Source: Bacteroidota bacterium
Lineage (GTDB): Bacteria > Bacteroidota > Ignavibacteria > Ignavibacteriales > Ignavibacteriaceae
DNA: 64,000 bases
Assembly (NCBI GenBank): GCA_022564295.1
Contig: JADFLR010000011.1
Coordinates: 62,001-126,000, forward strand
Direction of reading: 5' to 3'
Shown in pieces: positions 1 to 9,615 of this stretch. A model generated the notes under the pieces. That model was not told where the DNA came from. It was given only the letters and a program-made list of their open reading frames with translations, and did not search any database. Positions within the stretch are counted from its first letter, which is position 1, and each line of letters starts with the position of its first letter. The position numbers were made by a program, and so were the translations under genes.

Positions 1-593
1 GTTCAATATATCTACCCTCAATAGATTCTTTGGATGGAATATATTCAAGCAAAGAATTATAATATTTTCTTTTACTGCCAGGATATCTTAAAAAAAACAA
101 TTTATACTTCTAATATTTTGAAGAATAACTAAATATTATGATCTAAAATTTCGTCTCTGTTTTTTATTATAACATTATTTTGATCTGAGTATATAGCCAA
201 CTTAACCACCCCAGTTCATTTGCTCAATTAAAAAGTTAATCCAACAATTAACTGACATCGGTCAAAATATATTTAGAATTGTTCAAGCACTGCCTTACCC
301 ATCGTATCGGCATCCCCGCCTGTAAATGAGAAAATTTAGGGAGGATATATAAACAACCCATAGTACCAGTTTAAAGTTAAGCAGTTAAAAGCAATAACCC
401 AACAATTATTTTGTAAAAAGCTTGGTAAGAGACGAAAGATTAGAAGCCCACCTACATTTCCGCCTTCGCTTAAGTTTACTATACATAACTTTAGTGTAGT
501 AGAGCCGCATCGGATAAATAATTTCGGCGGGCAGACTCCCCGTCAAGCCGGGGTTCGCAATGACGGGCGGAAACCGGGAAACTTTAAAATAGA

Positions 594-616
594 AAAGGCG
601 CCCTTAAGACGCCTTT
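594..616 (-). terminator. Rho-independent terminator of first RRM gene
   Basis: AAAGGCG-cccttaaga-CGCCTTT inverted repeat just 3' of the minus-strand RRM ORF, followed by a T-rich stretch on the minus strand. Confidence 0.7.
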
Positions 617-640
617 CAGAAATCAGAACAGAATATCTAC

Positions 641-892
641 TTAGTCGCGAGATTTAGCTTCATTAACTACAATATTTCTTCCATTTAATTCCGAATCATT
701 TAATGCTTTCATAGCATTACTTGCATCTGAAGAACTCTCCATCTCAACAAATCCAAAACCTCTGGATCTACTCGTGTCGCGGTCCATAATAACTTTTGCA
801 GAAACTACAAAACCATGTTTTTCAAATGTTTGCTTTAACTCTTCGTCGTTAACCGACCAGGGGAGAGAACCCACAAATAACTTAGTGCTCAC
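641..892 (-). CDS. RRM-domain RNA-binding protein (83 aa)
   Basis: RNP motifs LFVGSLPW and SRGFGFVEM. Confidence 0.9.
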   Translation of the reverse strand: MSTKLFVGSLPWSVNDEELKQTFEKHGFVVSAKVIMDRDTSRSRGFGFVEMESSSDASNAMKALNDSELNGRNIVVNEAKSRD

Positions 893-1226
893 AAGGAACC
901 TCTAATAAATAATATATAAAATTCCGGTCTATTTCCGGAGGGTGCGAAGATAATCAAATTACGTGCCATTAACCAATTAATTCTCTAACCTGTACTTTTT
1001 AGTCAAAATTAGCAGTTACTTTTTGCGGGATGGAATTCGTGAGACCCTTTGCTTCGACAAGCTCAGCACAGGCTGACCCAGGGTGACGGAAGAAGTGAGA
1101 CGAAAGAATTGGGTCTCGCCTGCATTTCCATCTTCGCTAAAGCTACTGTGGATAAATCACTACGAAGGGCAGGAATGAGAAGTTAGAAACGAGATCCCGA
1201 AATAAATTCGGGATGACTGTTGTTGA

Positions 1227-1490
1227 TCAAACGTTAACACCTTTCCACTCGTCTCTTTTAAAAAGGAAGTAAACTGCAATTGTAAAAATTGTTTCGGATA
1301 TTATAATTGCCCAGTAAATACCAACTGCTTCAATGGAGAGCTCTATTGCAAGTAAGTATGCAAGTGGTATCTGCAGCATCCAGAACATAAAGAAGTTAAT
1401 TGGTATTGCAAGAAGCAAAATTGCACGATTGATGTTTCCGCTTAAAATATTTGATTCCCTGCCGGCGAGTGCAAGCCGAAAGAGATTTCA
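1227..1490 (-). pseudogene. C-terminal remnant of a MATE-family efflux protein
   Basis: ILSGNINRAILLLAIPINFFMFWMLQIPLAYLLA...VGIYWAIIISETIFTIAVYFLFKRDEWKGVNV resembles only a MATE C-terminus; upstream frame closes near 1490. Confidence 0.5.
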
Positions 1491-1647
1491 AACGGAGTAG
1501 AGTTTTTTAATTAGTGTGCTCACTTAATATCTATAAATAAAAATTTATTATCGATCATTCCAATGGAAGCAAGACAAAAGATAAGAAACGTAGAGGGGAA
1601 GAAGTAAAAAGCAAAGCGAAAATCAATTTTAGTGGTTATACAAAAAA

Positions 1648-1668
1648 AAGGCGTCTCTAAGACGCCTT
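1648..1668 (-). terminator. Terminator of second RRM gene
   Basis: AAGGCGTC-tctaa-GACGCCTT followed by T-run on minus strand. Confidence 0.75.
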
Positions 1669-1689
1669 ATATGAATTCAAATATAAATA

Positions 1690-2013
<324 letters not shown>

Positions 2014-2344
2014 CTTGAACTCCTAAAAAAATTATTAAAGTAATTTGTGCCGGTAAAATTTTTTAATTAACATACTGTAGAACAAAAGCCGGTTCCAGAT
2101 AGGTTATTTACTAAAATTTTAAGCATGCGCTGGAAAATTACATTTTATTTGATTAATGGACAAACGCCAAAGATTGATAAATTTATTCAGACACAGCACT
2201 TATTAACTCAATAATCCGCCGCTTCAATTTTGTATGTACTCCCACAGTTTCATTTATTTGTATCAGTAATCGCTCAGCCATCTTACTTACCCGGCCGGGC
2301 ACCCGGTTATTTTCAGGAAGGACAGGGCTTATTAAGCATAAAAA

Positions 2345-2363
2345 AAGCGCCCTTAAGGCGCTT
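2345..2363 (-). terminator. Terminator of third RRM gene
   Basis: AAGCGCC-cttaa-GGCGCTT followed by T-run on minus strand. Confidence 0.75.
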
Positions 2364-2390
2364 GTCAGAACTTAACACTAGAATATCTTT

Positions 2391-2642
2391 TTAGTCTCTT
2401 GATTTAGCTTCATTAACTACGATATTTCTTCCGCTTAATTCCGAATCATTTAATGCTCTTGTTGCTTTCTGAGCATCGTCGGCACTCTCCATCTCAACAA
2501 ATCCGAATCCTCTTGATCTGCCGGTAGTACGGTCTGTAATTACCTTGGCAGAAACAACGTTTCCGTGCGTTTTAAATGTTTCCATTAATTTTTGATCGTC
2601 AACCGACCATGGGAGAGAACCCACAAATAATTTAGTACTCAC
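2391..2642 (-). CDS. RRM-domain RNA-binding protein (83 aa), close paralog of 641..892
   Basis: LFVGSLPWSVDDQKL, SRGFGFVEM; nearly identical N- and C-termini to 641..892. Confidence 0.9.
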   Translation of the reverse strand: MSTKLFVGSLPWSVDDQKLMETFKTHGNVVSAKVITDRTTGRSRGFGFVEMESADDAQKATRALNDSELSGRNIVVNEAKSRD

Positions 2643-2953
2643 TAGAACTCCAATAAATGGTTAATAAAAAACCGGAATATTCCGGCAGTGCAAAACTATA
2701 TATAATAGTAACAATTACCTAACTAAATATTCATAACATTTATTTTAATATTTATATTACAAATCAAAAACAACAGCCGAATTTCCTGAATATTGAGTTT
2801 GTTAGGCATGTAACAGTTAAAACTACAATTCATAAGATGTGAGAATATTATCGATAGTGAGGTGGCTTGCATCCTGTCTCTATTTTTGGCAGACAGGTGC
2901 CGGTATGCGGGCTTGCGCCAACCAGGGGATTTCTTAATTTTCATAAAAGGTCA

Positions 2954-3946
2954 TCAATTCCAGGGTAACTGAGCCCGGGTTTTCCAGTATTTCCGTGGCG
3001 ACTCGGTCATACTATTAATGAAATCTAAATCACTTTTACTCAAAACAACTTTCAGTGCTTTCAAATTAGAGTTAAGCTGTTCCTTAGTTACTGCACCGCT
3101 AAGAACGGTAGTGGTCCAGGGTTGCTGTAATATATAAACTATGGCTATTGTGTCGATACCAACATTATATTTATTGGCGATACCTTGTAGTGCTTTCCTC
3201 TTAGCAGAAAAAGCAGCAGTGGTATTTTTACTTGTTAACCTGCCGTTTGCAAGGGCTTCTTTTACAATAATTCCAAAACCGGATTGGGATGCTGTTTCCA
3301 GCACATCCGAAGTTGATCGTTCTAAAATATTCCAGGTTACCTGAACCGACTGAAACAGGAAATCATCTTCGCGTTTTACTGTTAGCGCTTTTTTAAGTGT
3401 TTCTGTTTGTTTCCCACCGCTGAGCGATAGACCGATAATTGTTCCTGAGGCTCTCAATTCCCAGAGTTTGTTCAACACCTGGGAATTATCTAAAACTCCG
3501 CTTTCTATTGTCGCGGAGTGAATGTGATAAATATTCAATCTCTCTCCCAGCAATGCATTGGATTCTTTCCATTGACGATCCAGAACTTCTATGGAATGTT
3601 CCTTAATCTCGTGCTTCTCTGTTTCAACTGCCCAATCAGCTGTGTAAGTATAGCCCCACTTCGATCCAACGACAACAGTTTCCCTCCTGTCATTTCCCTT
3701 AAGCCAATGTGATAAAAAGGACTCCGCTTTTCCATAACTTCTTGCAACATCAAAATAGCGGATACCATTTGCGTAAGCAGCATCTAAAATTTTTACTGTG
3801 TTTAATTGCATAGCTGTCACATCGTAATTTGATTTTAAATCAATACCGTGCCCAAGATTTATGTATCCCGGGCGACCTAGTGCGGCTATCCCGAGACCAA
3901 TTTTGGAAACTTTCAGCCTTGTATTTCCAAATCGAAATAATTCCAT
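2954..3946 (-). CDS. Aldo/keto reductase family protein
   Basis: RYFDVARSYGKAESFLSHWL, GSKWGY and C-terminal AKR architecture. Confidence 0.85.
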   Translation of the reverse strand: MELFRFGNTRLKVSKIGLGIAALGRPGYINLGHGIDLKSNYDVTAMQLNTVKILDAAYANGIRYFDVARSYGKAESFLSHWLKGNDRRETVVVGSKWGYTYTADWAVETEKHEIKEHSIEVLDRQWKESNALLGERLNIYHIHSATIESGVLDNSQVLNKLWELRASGTIIGLSLSGGKQTETLKKALTVKREDDFLFQSVQVTWNILERSTSDVLETASQSGFGIIVKEALANGRLTSKNTTAAFSAKRKALQGIANKYNVGIDTIAIVYILQQPWTTTVLSGAVTKEQLNSNLKALKVVLSKSDLDFINSMTESPRKYWKTRAQLPWN

Positions 3947-4208
3947 TTCTATAATATTATGATTTAAAGGGGGTTTAATCTATGCAACAAGATAGGAAAT
4001 TTAAAAGCAAAAATGACGCAGTACAAATTAGATTGTAAATAAAATAGAAAGTAATAGATTTATAAACTCTTGCTGCAAATCGTGAATTTTAAGATAATTT
4101 ATGGCTGGAAGATTAATATCCGTTTGCTTCTATTGATAATTAATTATTAAGTTAACCTCAACATCAATTGTTATTATTCTAATTATTAAATCATTACAGG
4201 AGAACATT

Positions 4209-4664
4209 ATGATCAGGAAAATTACAGGAGTAATTGTTGGGTATATAGCAATGGTGGCATTTGTATTTATAAGTTTTACAGTTCTTTATCTTATACTTGG
4301 TGCGGAAGGTTCCTTTGAGCCGGGGACATATAAGGTATCCACAGTATGGATTGTATTTAGCATTATTTTTAGTCTTATTGCTGCTGTACTAGGCGGTTAT
4401 GTTTGCATGTTAATTGCAAAGACAAAAAAAACCGCTATGGTTTTAGCAGGAATAGTCTTTGTATTGGGAATAATTATTGCTATTCCTGCTTTAGGCGAAG
4501 CCGGTGTGGAATCAAATAAAGTTCGCGAGGGGAGTGTTTCAAATACAGAAGCAATGCAAAATGCCGAGCAACCAGCCATAACTTTAATACTTAATCCTAT
4601 TCTTGGAGTCATTGGTGTGATTGCGGGCGCAGGATTGTGGAGAGAAAAGAAAGTAGAAGTTTAG
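4209..4664 (+). CDS. Small integral membrane protein, unknown function
   Basis: 151 aa, four hydrophobic segments, RBS-like AGGAG upstream. Confidence 0.65.
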   Translation: MIRKITGVIVGYIAMVAFVFISFTVLYLILGAEGSFEPGTYKVSTVWIVFSIIFSLIAAVLGGYVCMLIAKTKKTAMVLAGIVFVLGIIIAIPALGEAGVESNKVREGSVSNTEAMQNAEQPAITLILNPILGVIGVIAGAGLWREKKVEV

Positions 4665-4694
4665 TAAAATAATAACGGTTTTTCTTTTTTGCTG

Positions 4695-4722
4695 TATCAC
4701 AGAATGCTAATCTGTGTTACGG
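4695..4722. repeat. REP-like palindrome, copy 1
   Basis: tatCACAGAatgctaaTCTGTGttac between convergent genes; sister copy near 6496. Confidence 0.5.
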
Positions 4723-4725
4723 ATT

Positions 4726-6360
4726 TTATAATATCCGGGGGGAGTTGAGCTTAATATCTGAATATTTCCATGCTTCCTTAAATCTTTTTTGTACTTCAGC
4801 GGCTTTATTGTTCTCGTTCAGTTTTAGCAGTGCCTGGTGCAATCCATATAATGCCCAGCCGTTTTCAGGTAAATCACTTAAGTTTTCCTCAAAAACTTTC
4901 TGTGCTTCTTCGTATCTTCCTGTTTCAATTAAAACCGCACCAAGATTTAATCTGCAGGGATAAAACCATGTCGGCGGCTCATCGTAACTTAATGTGTTTT
5001 CAAGTTCAACTGCGCTTTGCAGATGCGAAATTGCCGTTGCATAATCTTTCTTTTTAGCAGCAAGTTCGCCGCTCAAAACTTCGTGCCCAATCTTAAGTAA
5101 AGTACCAGCAGAGTTTATTCCCCAAATAGAAAGGTCTTCAACACTTTTATTAAAACGAAGCTGTTCAAGTTCGGAAAGTTCTTTCTCAGCCTTTTCCAAA
5201 TCATCATTTGCAATAAAAGCCATTCCTCTTGCATAATGCCATACGCCTAACGGGTACAATTGTAACTTCTCTGGTTCTTGGTAGTTTAATATTTCCTCCC
5301 ATTTACCAAAAGTGACGTAAGCGTAAAGAGGAATTACAGCAAAGTGCTGAAGCGTTTTGTATCCGCAAAGATTCATTAAAGAATCGGGTTGCTGTTGTGA
5401 AGTTTTAAGTGCTGCAAAAATTGCTGTTTTGCTATCGCCTTCCAGAGAAGCGGTTGCCCAAAGAAAGTGATAGTTGTGAGGATAGTATGCGAGCGAGTAG
5501 AATCCCTGCTGGTTGCACTGGTTAATATATTCCTCATTCGATTTTACAGCCCGCAGGTTGGCAAGCGTACCTTCGTGATATTTGCCTGTTCTTATATAAA
5601 TATGTGCCGGCATATGAACAAGATGTCCTGCACCCGGTGCAAGAAATCTTAGTTTATCTGCGCTTGCATTTCCCCGTTCGGGATTTTTAGATGCTTCAAT
5701 CGCATGAATATACAAATGATTTGAACCATGATGATCCGGATTTTTTTCAATTACGCTTTCAAAAGTAGAGAGTATTTCACCCGTCCATGGCTGCTGTGTT
5801 CCATCTTTTAACCAGTAATCCCATGGATGAAGATCCATAACTGATTCGCCAAACATAGTTGCAGCATCAAGGTCATCAGGATATTTATCCTTCAGAATTC
5901 TCATTGCATCAGAGTATGCCTGATCAAGAGGGGTCCTGTCTTCAAGCTCTTCATTAGTGTATCTTTTTGAAAGAGCTATTACATAATCTTTTTCTCTTTG
6001 TGTTTCATTATCCAGTAACGAAATAGCTTTTTGTATTGCTTCATACGAGGTAGATACTGTGGCTGCGTCCATTGGCAGGTTTATGTTTGGTCCCAGCACA
6101 TAAGCCATACCCCAATATGCCATTGCACAATTCGAATCTAATCTTGCTGCCTCTTCAAACGATCGGAAAGATTCTTCATGATTAAAACCGTATGCAAGAA
6201 TTATTCCCTGGTTAATGTATTTCTGCGCAAGCTCTGAGTTAGTGGTTACAGGAAAATCCATTGTGCCAAGGTTATCAAATAACGGGGCTTGTTTATCCGT
6301 TTTTGTACCGCAGCCGATAAGTATAATTGATAGAAAGAATATTGTGATGGTATAACGCAT
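4726..6360 (-). CDS. TPR-repeat lipoprotein
   Basis: Lipobox-like LIIGCGT N-terminus; FEEAARLDSNCAMAYWGMAYVLG TPR-like repeats. Confidence 0.85.
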   Translation of the reverse strand: MRYTITIFFLSIILIGCGTKTDKQAPLFDNLGTMDFPVTTNSELAQKYINQGIILAYGFNHEESFRSFEEAARLDSNCAMAYWGMAYVLGPNINLPMDAATVSTSYEAIQKAISLLDNETQREKDYVIALSKRYTNEELEDRTPLDQAYSDAMRILKDKYPDDLDAATMFGESVMDLHPWDYWLKDGTQQPWTGEILSTFESVIEKNPDHHGSNHLYIHAIEASKNPERGNASADKLRFLAPGAGHLVHMPAHIYIRTGKYHEGTLANLRAVKSNEEYINQCNQQGFYSLAYYPHNYHFLWATASLEGDSKTAIFAALKTSQQQPDSLMNLCGYKTLQHFAVIPLYAYVTFGKWEEILNYQEPEKLQLYPLGVWHYARGMAFIANDDLEKAEKELSELEQLRFNKSVEDLSIWGINSAGTLLKIGHEVLSGELAAKKKDYATAISHLQSAVELENTLSYDEPPTWFYPCRLNLGAVLIETGRYEEAQKVFEENLSDLPENGWALYGLHQALLKLNENNKAAEVQKRFKEAWKYSDIKLNSPRIL

Positions 6361-6495
6361 AATTGCTTCGTGTAGTATTATTTCTTAACCCTTATAATGA
6401 AGAGCAGGAATATTAATGGAAAAGACGATTCAAATTTTCTTTATTGAAGCTACAAATATTAATAACCACCAGCAAAACATCGCTAACTGATTTCT

Positions 6496-6524
6496 ATATC
6501 ACAGAATAGTATTCTGTGTTGCAA
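6496..6524. repeat. REP-like palindrome, copy 2
   Basis: tatCACAGAATagtATTCTGTGttgc just 3' of the MOSC C-terminal ORF. Confidence 0.5.
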
Positions 6525-6535
6525 ATGTAATTTTT

Positions 6536-7168
6536 TTAATTTGTAATGTTGATTGTTATTTCATCACCCACATTTACCTTGCCGGTTCCTTCGGCAACCA
6601 GGTTCATCCCGAACATCACCTTGTTATCTTGTTGTCTGAAAGCAGCCAATGTTTTTAATGGTTCTTTACCTTTCACGCCCGTATTCTGATCGATGGTTGT
6701 AATAACACAACGCGGACAGGGTTTTGTGGAATGAAAAACCATATTGCCTATTTTAATAGTCTTCCAATTATCTTCATCAAAAGGGTTGCCGCTGTTAAAA
6801 ACAAAGTTTGTTCTGAAGCGGCTCATCGGAAGCTGTTTTTCCAAACGTTTGTTAAGATCGTTTAATGATTCTTCCCCTATAATTAAAAACGGATGGCTGT
6901 CTGCAAAACCAACCATTTTGTTATTTGCATATTTTGGGTCGACTTTTCTCTTTGTTGAGTCGGGCATATAAACCAGAAAGCATTTAAAACCGATTGCTTC
7001 CGTAAACCAATCATTAGCGTCGCTGTTGTATTTTAATGCGGTAATATTGTCTTGCCATATTTGTACGTTTATTGCTTCATCATCATAAGGCAAAGGACGG
7101 ATGTTTAATGAAGAAATTTTATTCTGTTTGTGTTTAATTGTGAGAAGATCATTATTAATTTCAACCAA
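6536..7168 (-). pseudogene. C-terminal part of a MOSC-domain protein, separated from its N-terminus by an insert
   Basis: VEINNDLLTIKHKQNK...CPRCVITTIDQNTGVKGKEPLKTLAAFR...FGMNLVAEGTGKVNVGDEI is MOSC core; N-terminal MOSC_N part lies at 9230..9418. Confidence 0.8.
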
Positions 7169-7177
7169 TAGCAGGAT

Positions 7178-7612
7178 TCATATGTGGGTTATCGTGGCAG
7201 CGGTTATTTTGGATAATCTGTCGGCAACAACCGAACGATGGCACTGTAAAGCATTGCTCTCATAACACATTAAACCAATGCTTGGCTTATTAAGCTGAGA
7301 GAGGAAATCCGTGATGATTTCAGAATTGTCGTCTAAATACTCTCCATAGACCTCCATACTATAATGTCCTTCTTTTCTCATGACCTGCATCAATGATTGT
7401 GGGGTTCCGAGGTTCTTATGATGCTCATATGCGATATTGTTCTCTTTCAACTTATCCTTCAGTTTCGTTTTAGAAAATCCAGTCTTTCTACTGTTCGCTC
7501 TTATCCTTACATCTATTAACAAATCAACTTTTTGACTTTTCAACAAATCAATAAACTCATCAATAGATCTTCCTTCATAACCTATTGTAAATATCTTCTT
7601 CAATATTCTCAT
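7178..7612 (-). CDS. DUF488-family protein
   Basis: IFTIGYEGRSIDEFIDLLKSQKVDLLIDVR, HHKNLGTP, LMCYESNALQCHRSVVADRL. Confidence 0.9.
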   Translation of the reverse strand: MRILKKIFTIGYEGRSIDEFIDLLKSQKVDLLIDVRIRANSRKTGFSKTKLKDKLKENNIAYEHHKNLGTPQSLMQVMRKEGHYSMEVYGEYLDDNSEIITDFLSQLNKPSIGLMCYESNALQCHRSVVADRLSKITAATITHI

Positions 7613-7684
7613 CTTATTATTTCTTTAATTCTGTTATGATAATGTTTTCTAAGTCCATGCAAGCGTTATCAGGATTACCCTACT

Positions 7685-8518
7685 TCATTCTTCATAGTCC
7701 TTAATTACAAAAGTAACTTTAGCTTTTGACCTAGGGTCATCTGATTTATCCTCAGCATCTATATCTAGCGGCAAGTTCAATATTATTCTCTTATGTTTTT
7801 GAGTATTTTCCCAAAGCTTTTTATCCATTTTTACATCGTCAGTCCTTCCTGACAGATGAATGTCTGCTAAATGGGCATCATGAGCTGACTCCATTTTTTT
7901 ATCACGATGCTGGCTTTTAGGTGTATATTGATAAACACTGTGCTTATTATATTTGCTTTTAAAATACTGCTTTGACTTTACAGTCATTGCTATTTCAGTG
8001 TATGGGCTTTGCCGAGTTTTGGCAAAAAAATCAAAATTTCCAAAGCCAAGTATCCAAGCAACAACCTCAGTTCCGATTTCCGTAGTTTTACCAATATTTA
8101 CATTTATCTTTATCAATGTGAAATTGGTAAGAGCTATCTTTTTAGATAAGATTTTCCATTTGGTTACTTTTTTTGCAATATCAACAAACTTTGTAAGGTC
8201 TTTATTACTTAAAACATCTGGCAAAATAATACTCAGGGCTTGGATGTTATTATCCTTCATTGAAGCTACTATCTCGCTATTAATTTTGTTTAGGAGTTCC
8301 TCACTTACTATGCCCTTAATACATATTCTTTTCCAATCAAATTGCTCTGGATTGCTAGACATTAATACCGCGTAATAACACCCTTGCTTTGCGCTTTTGT
8401 GCCACTCAGATTGCACACGTAGAACTTCTTCACATGTTGGCATAGAATCTTTAATTATGTTGTATTGGAGATTAGTATTGGGTGTAGTTGTCAGGGCAAG
8501 GAAGTCCTTCCCAATCAC
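7685..8518 (-). CDS. Protein of unknown function, insert cargo
   Basis: 277-aa ORF; VVAWILGFGNFDFFAKTRQSPYTEIAMTVK and AHLADIHL look like conserved-family segments; true start may be the internal ATG (MPTCEEV). Confidence 0.75.
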   Translation of the reverse strand: MIGKDFLALTTTPNTNLQYNIIKDSMPTCEEVLRVQSEWHKSAKQGCYYAVLMSSNPEQFDWKRICIKGIVSEELLNKINSEIVASMKDNNIQALSIILPDVLSNKDLTKFVDIAKKVTKWKILSKKIALTNFTLIKINVNIGKTTEIGTEVVAWILGFGNFDFFAKTRQSPYTEIAMTVKSKQYFKSKYNKHSVYQYTPKSQHRDKKMESAHDAHLADIHLSGRTDDVKMDKKLWENTQKHKRIILNLPLDIDAEDKSDDPRSKAKVTFVIKDYEE

Positions 8519-8885
8519 TTAGAATTGTGGAGGATACCTGAAATCCATGTGTATTGTACTTTGAGTTCAAGTCTTTTTGGATTTCCATATATTTATCCTC
8601 TGACTTTTCATCATCTACCTCTAGCCAAATCAAAAGGCAATTATCGTAAAAATCAAATCCCAATTTTGACTCTTTTAGTTTTAGATTTCTCTTCGAGGCT
8701 TCCTCAATATAATCCCTCATCATTAACTCTGCCACACGATGTTCAATTTCCTTCTTTTCCTCAAGGACATTGAGAGAGGAAATATCTGTTTTGCCACGCG
8801 AATTACTTTTAAGGGACTTGATATAATCAGCAATCCATTCAGAATTATTACTTTCTGATGGTGATGACAAGATTTCTTTGCTCAT
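8472..8885 (-). CDS. Protein of unknown function, insert cargo
   Basis: 137-aa ORF overlapping the 5' end of 7685..8518 by 47 bp in a different frame. Confidence 0.65.
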   Translation of the reverse strand: MSKEILSSPSESNNSEWIADYIKSLKSNSRGKTDISSLNVLEEKKEIEHRVAELMMRDYIEEASKRNLKLKESKLGFDFYDNCLLIWLEVDDEKSEDKYMEIQKDLNSKYNTHGFQVSSTILSDWEGLPCPDNYTQY

Positions 8886-9229
8886 TTGATAATTTATTTA
8901 GAGTAACTAGTTCTAAATAGGACACCTCTAAAAATTAATTTTGTCCAGTTTTTAATTAACGCAAATTTATATAATAAGTTTCTAAAAACCTAATTTTTCA
9001 CCCTCTTTTTTCTATCTATCTATCAGTGACTCACAATCAAGTGTTCTGAGGGTATAATCACCTAAATTTATGCGACCTTACTTTTTGCATTTGCTCATTA
9101 TACTTGAATCGTACTGTTAAATATCAAATCTCAATAATAATTACAAATAAGTTCCGCTTAAGAATTATCAATTTAGAACTTTGTTTTGTTTGTGCGTAAC
9201 TGTTAGAAGATTATTATTTCTGTCAACCT

Positions 9230-9418
9230 TTATAATGCCATTTGTGGAAAGGACCTCTGAGTAATAAAATGGTTCACTTCATCAACAAGCATCCACCTAC
9301 GGTCGTATTGCAAACCCCGCTCTTCAACTGCTGATGATTGAAGAGATATACCGCCAAGTGATTTTATGGGGTAGATATAAATACCGGTTATTTTATATTG
9401 GCTCACGCTGTTATTCAA
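9230..9418 (-). pseudogene. N-terminal MOSC_N fragment of the split MOSC gene
   Basis: ITGIYIYPIKSLGGISLQSSAVEERGLQYDRRWMLVDE...ITQRSFPQMAL then stop at the insert boundary. Confidence 0.85.
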
Positions 9419-9615
9419 GATTCATTAGACGGTTAGGAAATTACAATATTCAATCTCCAAATAACAAATAATAATCAAATTTAAATTGTCAAATCATAAA
9501 TTTAGAACGGTTTAGCGTATAATTAGCCCTAATAAAATAATTGGCAACATACTATAACATTATTCATTGAAAATTTAAATTTAGTTTTTGAGATTTGTTT
9601 GTTGTTTGAATTTTG

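Larger units (their letters stand above)
7171..9232. other. About 2,061-bp insert splitting a MOSC-domain gene
   Basis: Flanking ORF fragments are collinear halves of one MOSC_N-MOSC protein; removing the insert restores the frame (2061 = 3 x 687). Boundary ambiguous by about 1 to 3 bp; a TAT triplet occurs at both edges. Confidence 0.7.

Noticed and set aside
2723-2944. 73-aa minus-strand ORF
   Set aside because: No recognisable family, AT-rich tail (INIKINVMNI) and repeat-like upstream part; probably intergenic noise.
8465-8773. Plus-strand 102-aa ORF in the insert
   Set aside because: Antisense to the 137-aa ORF; no coding features.
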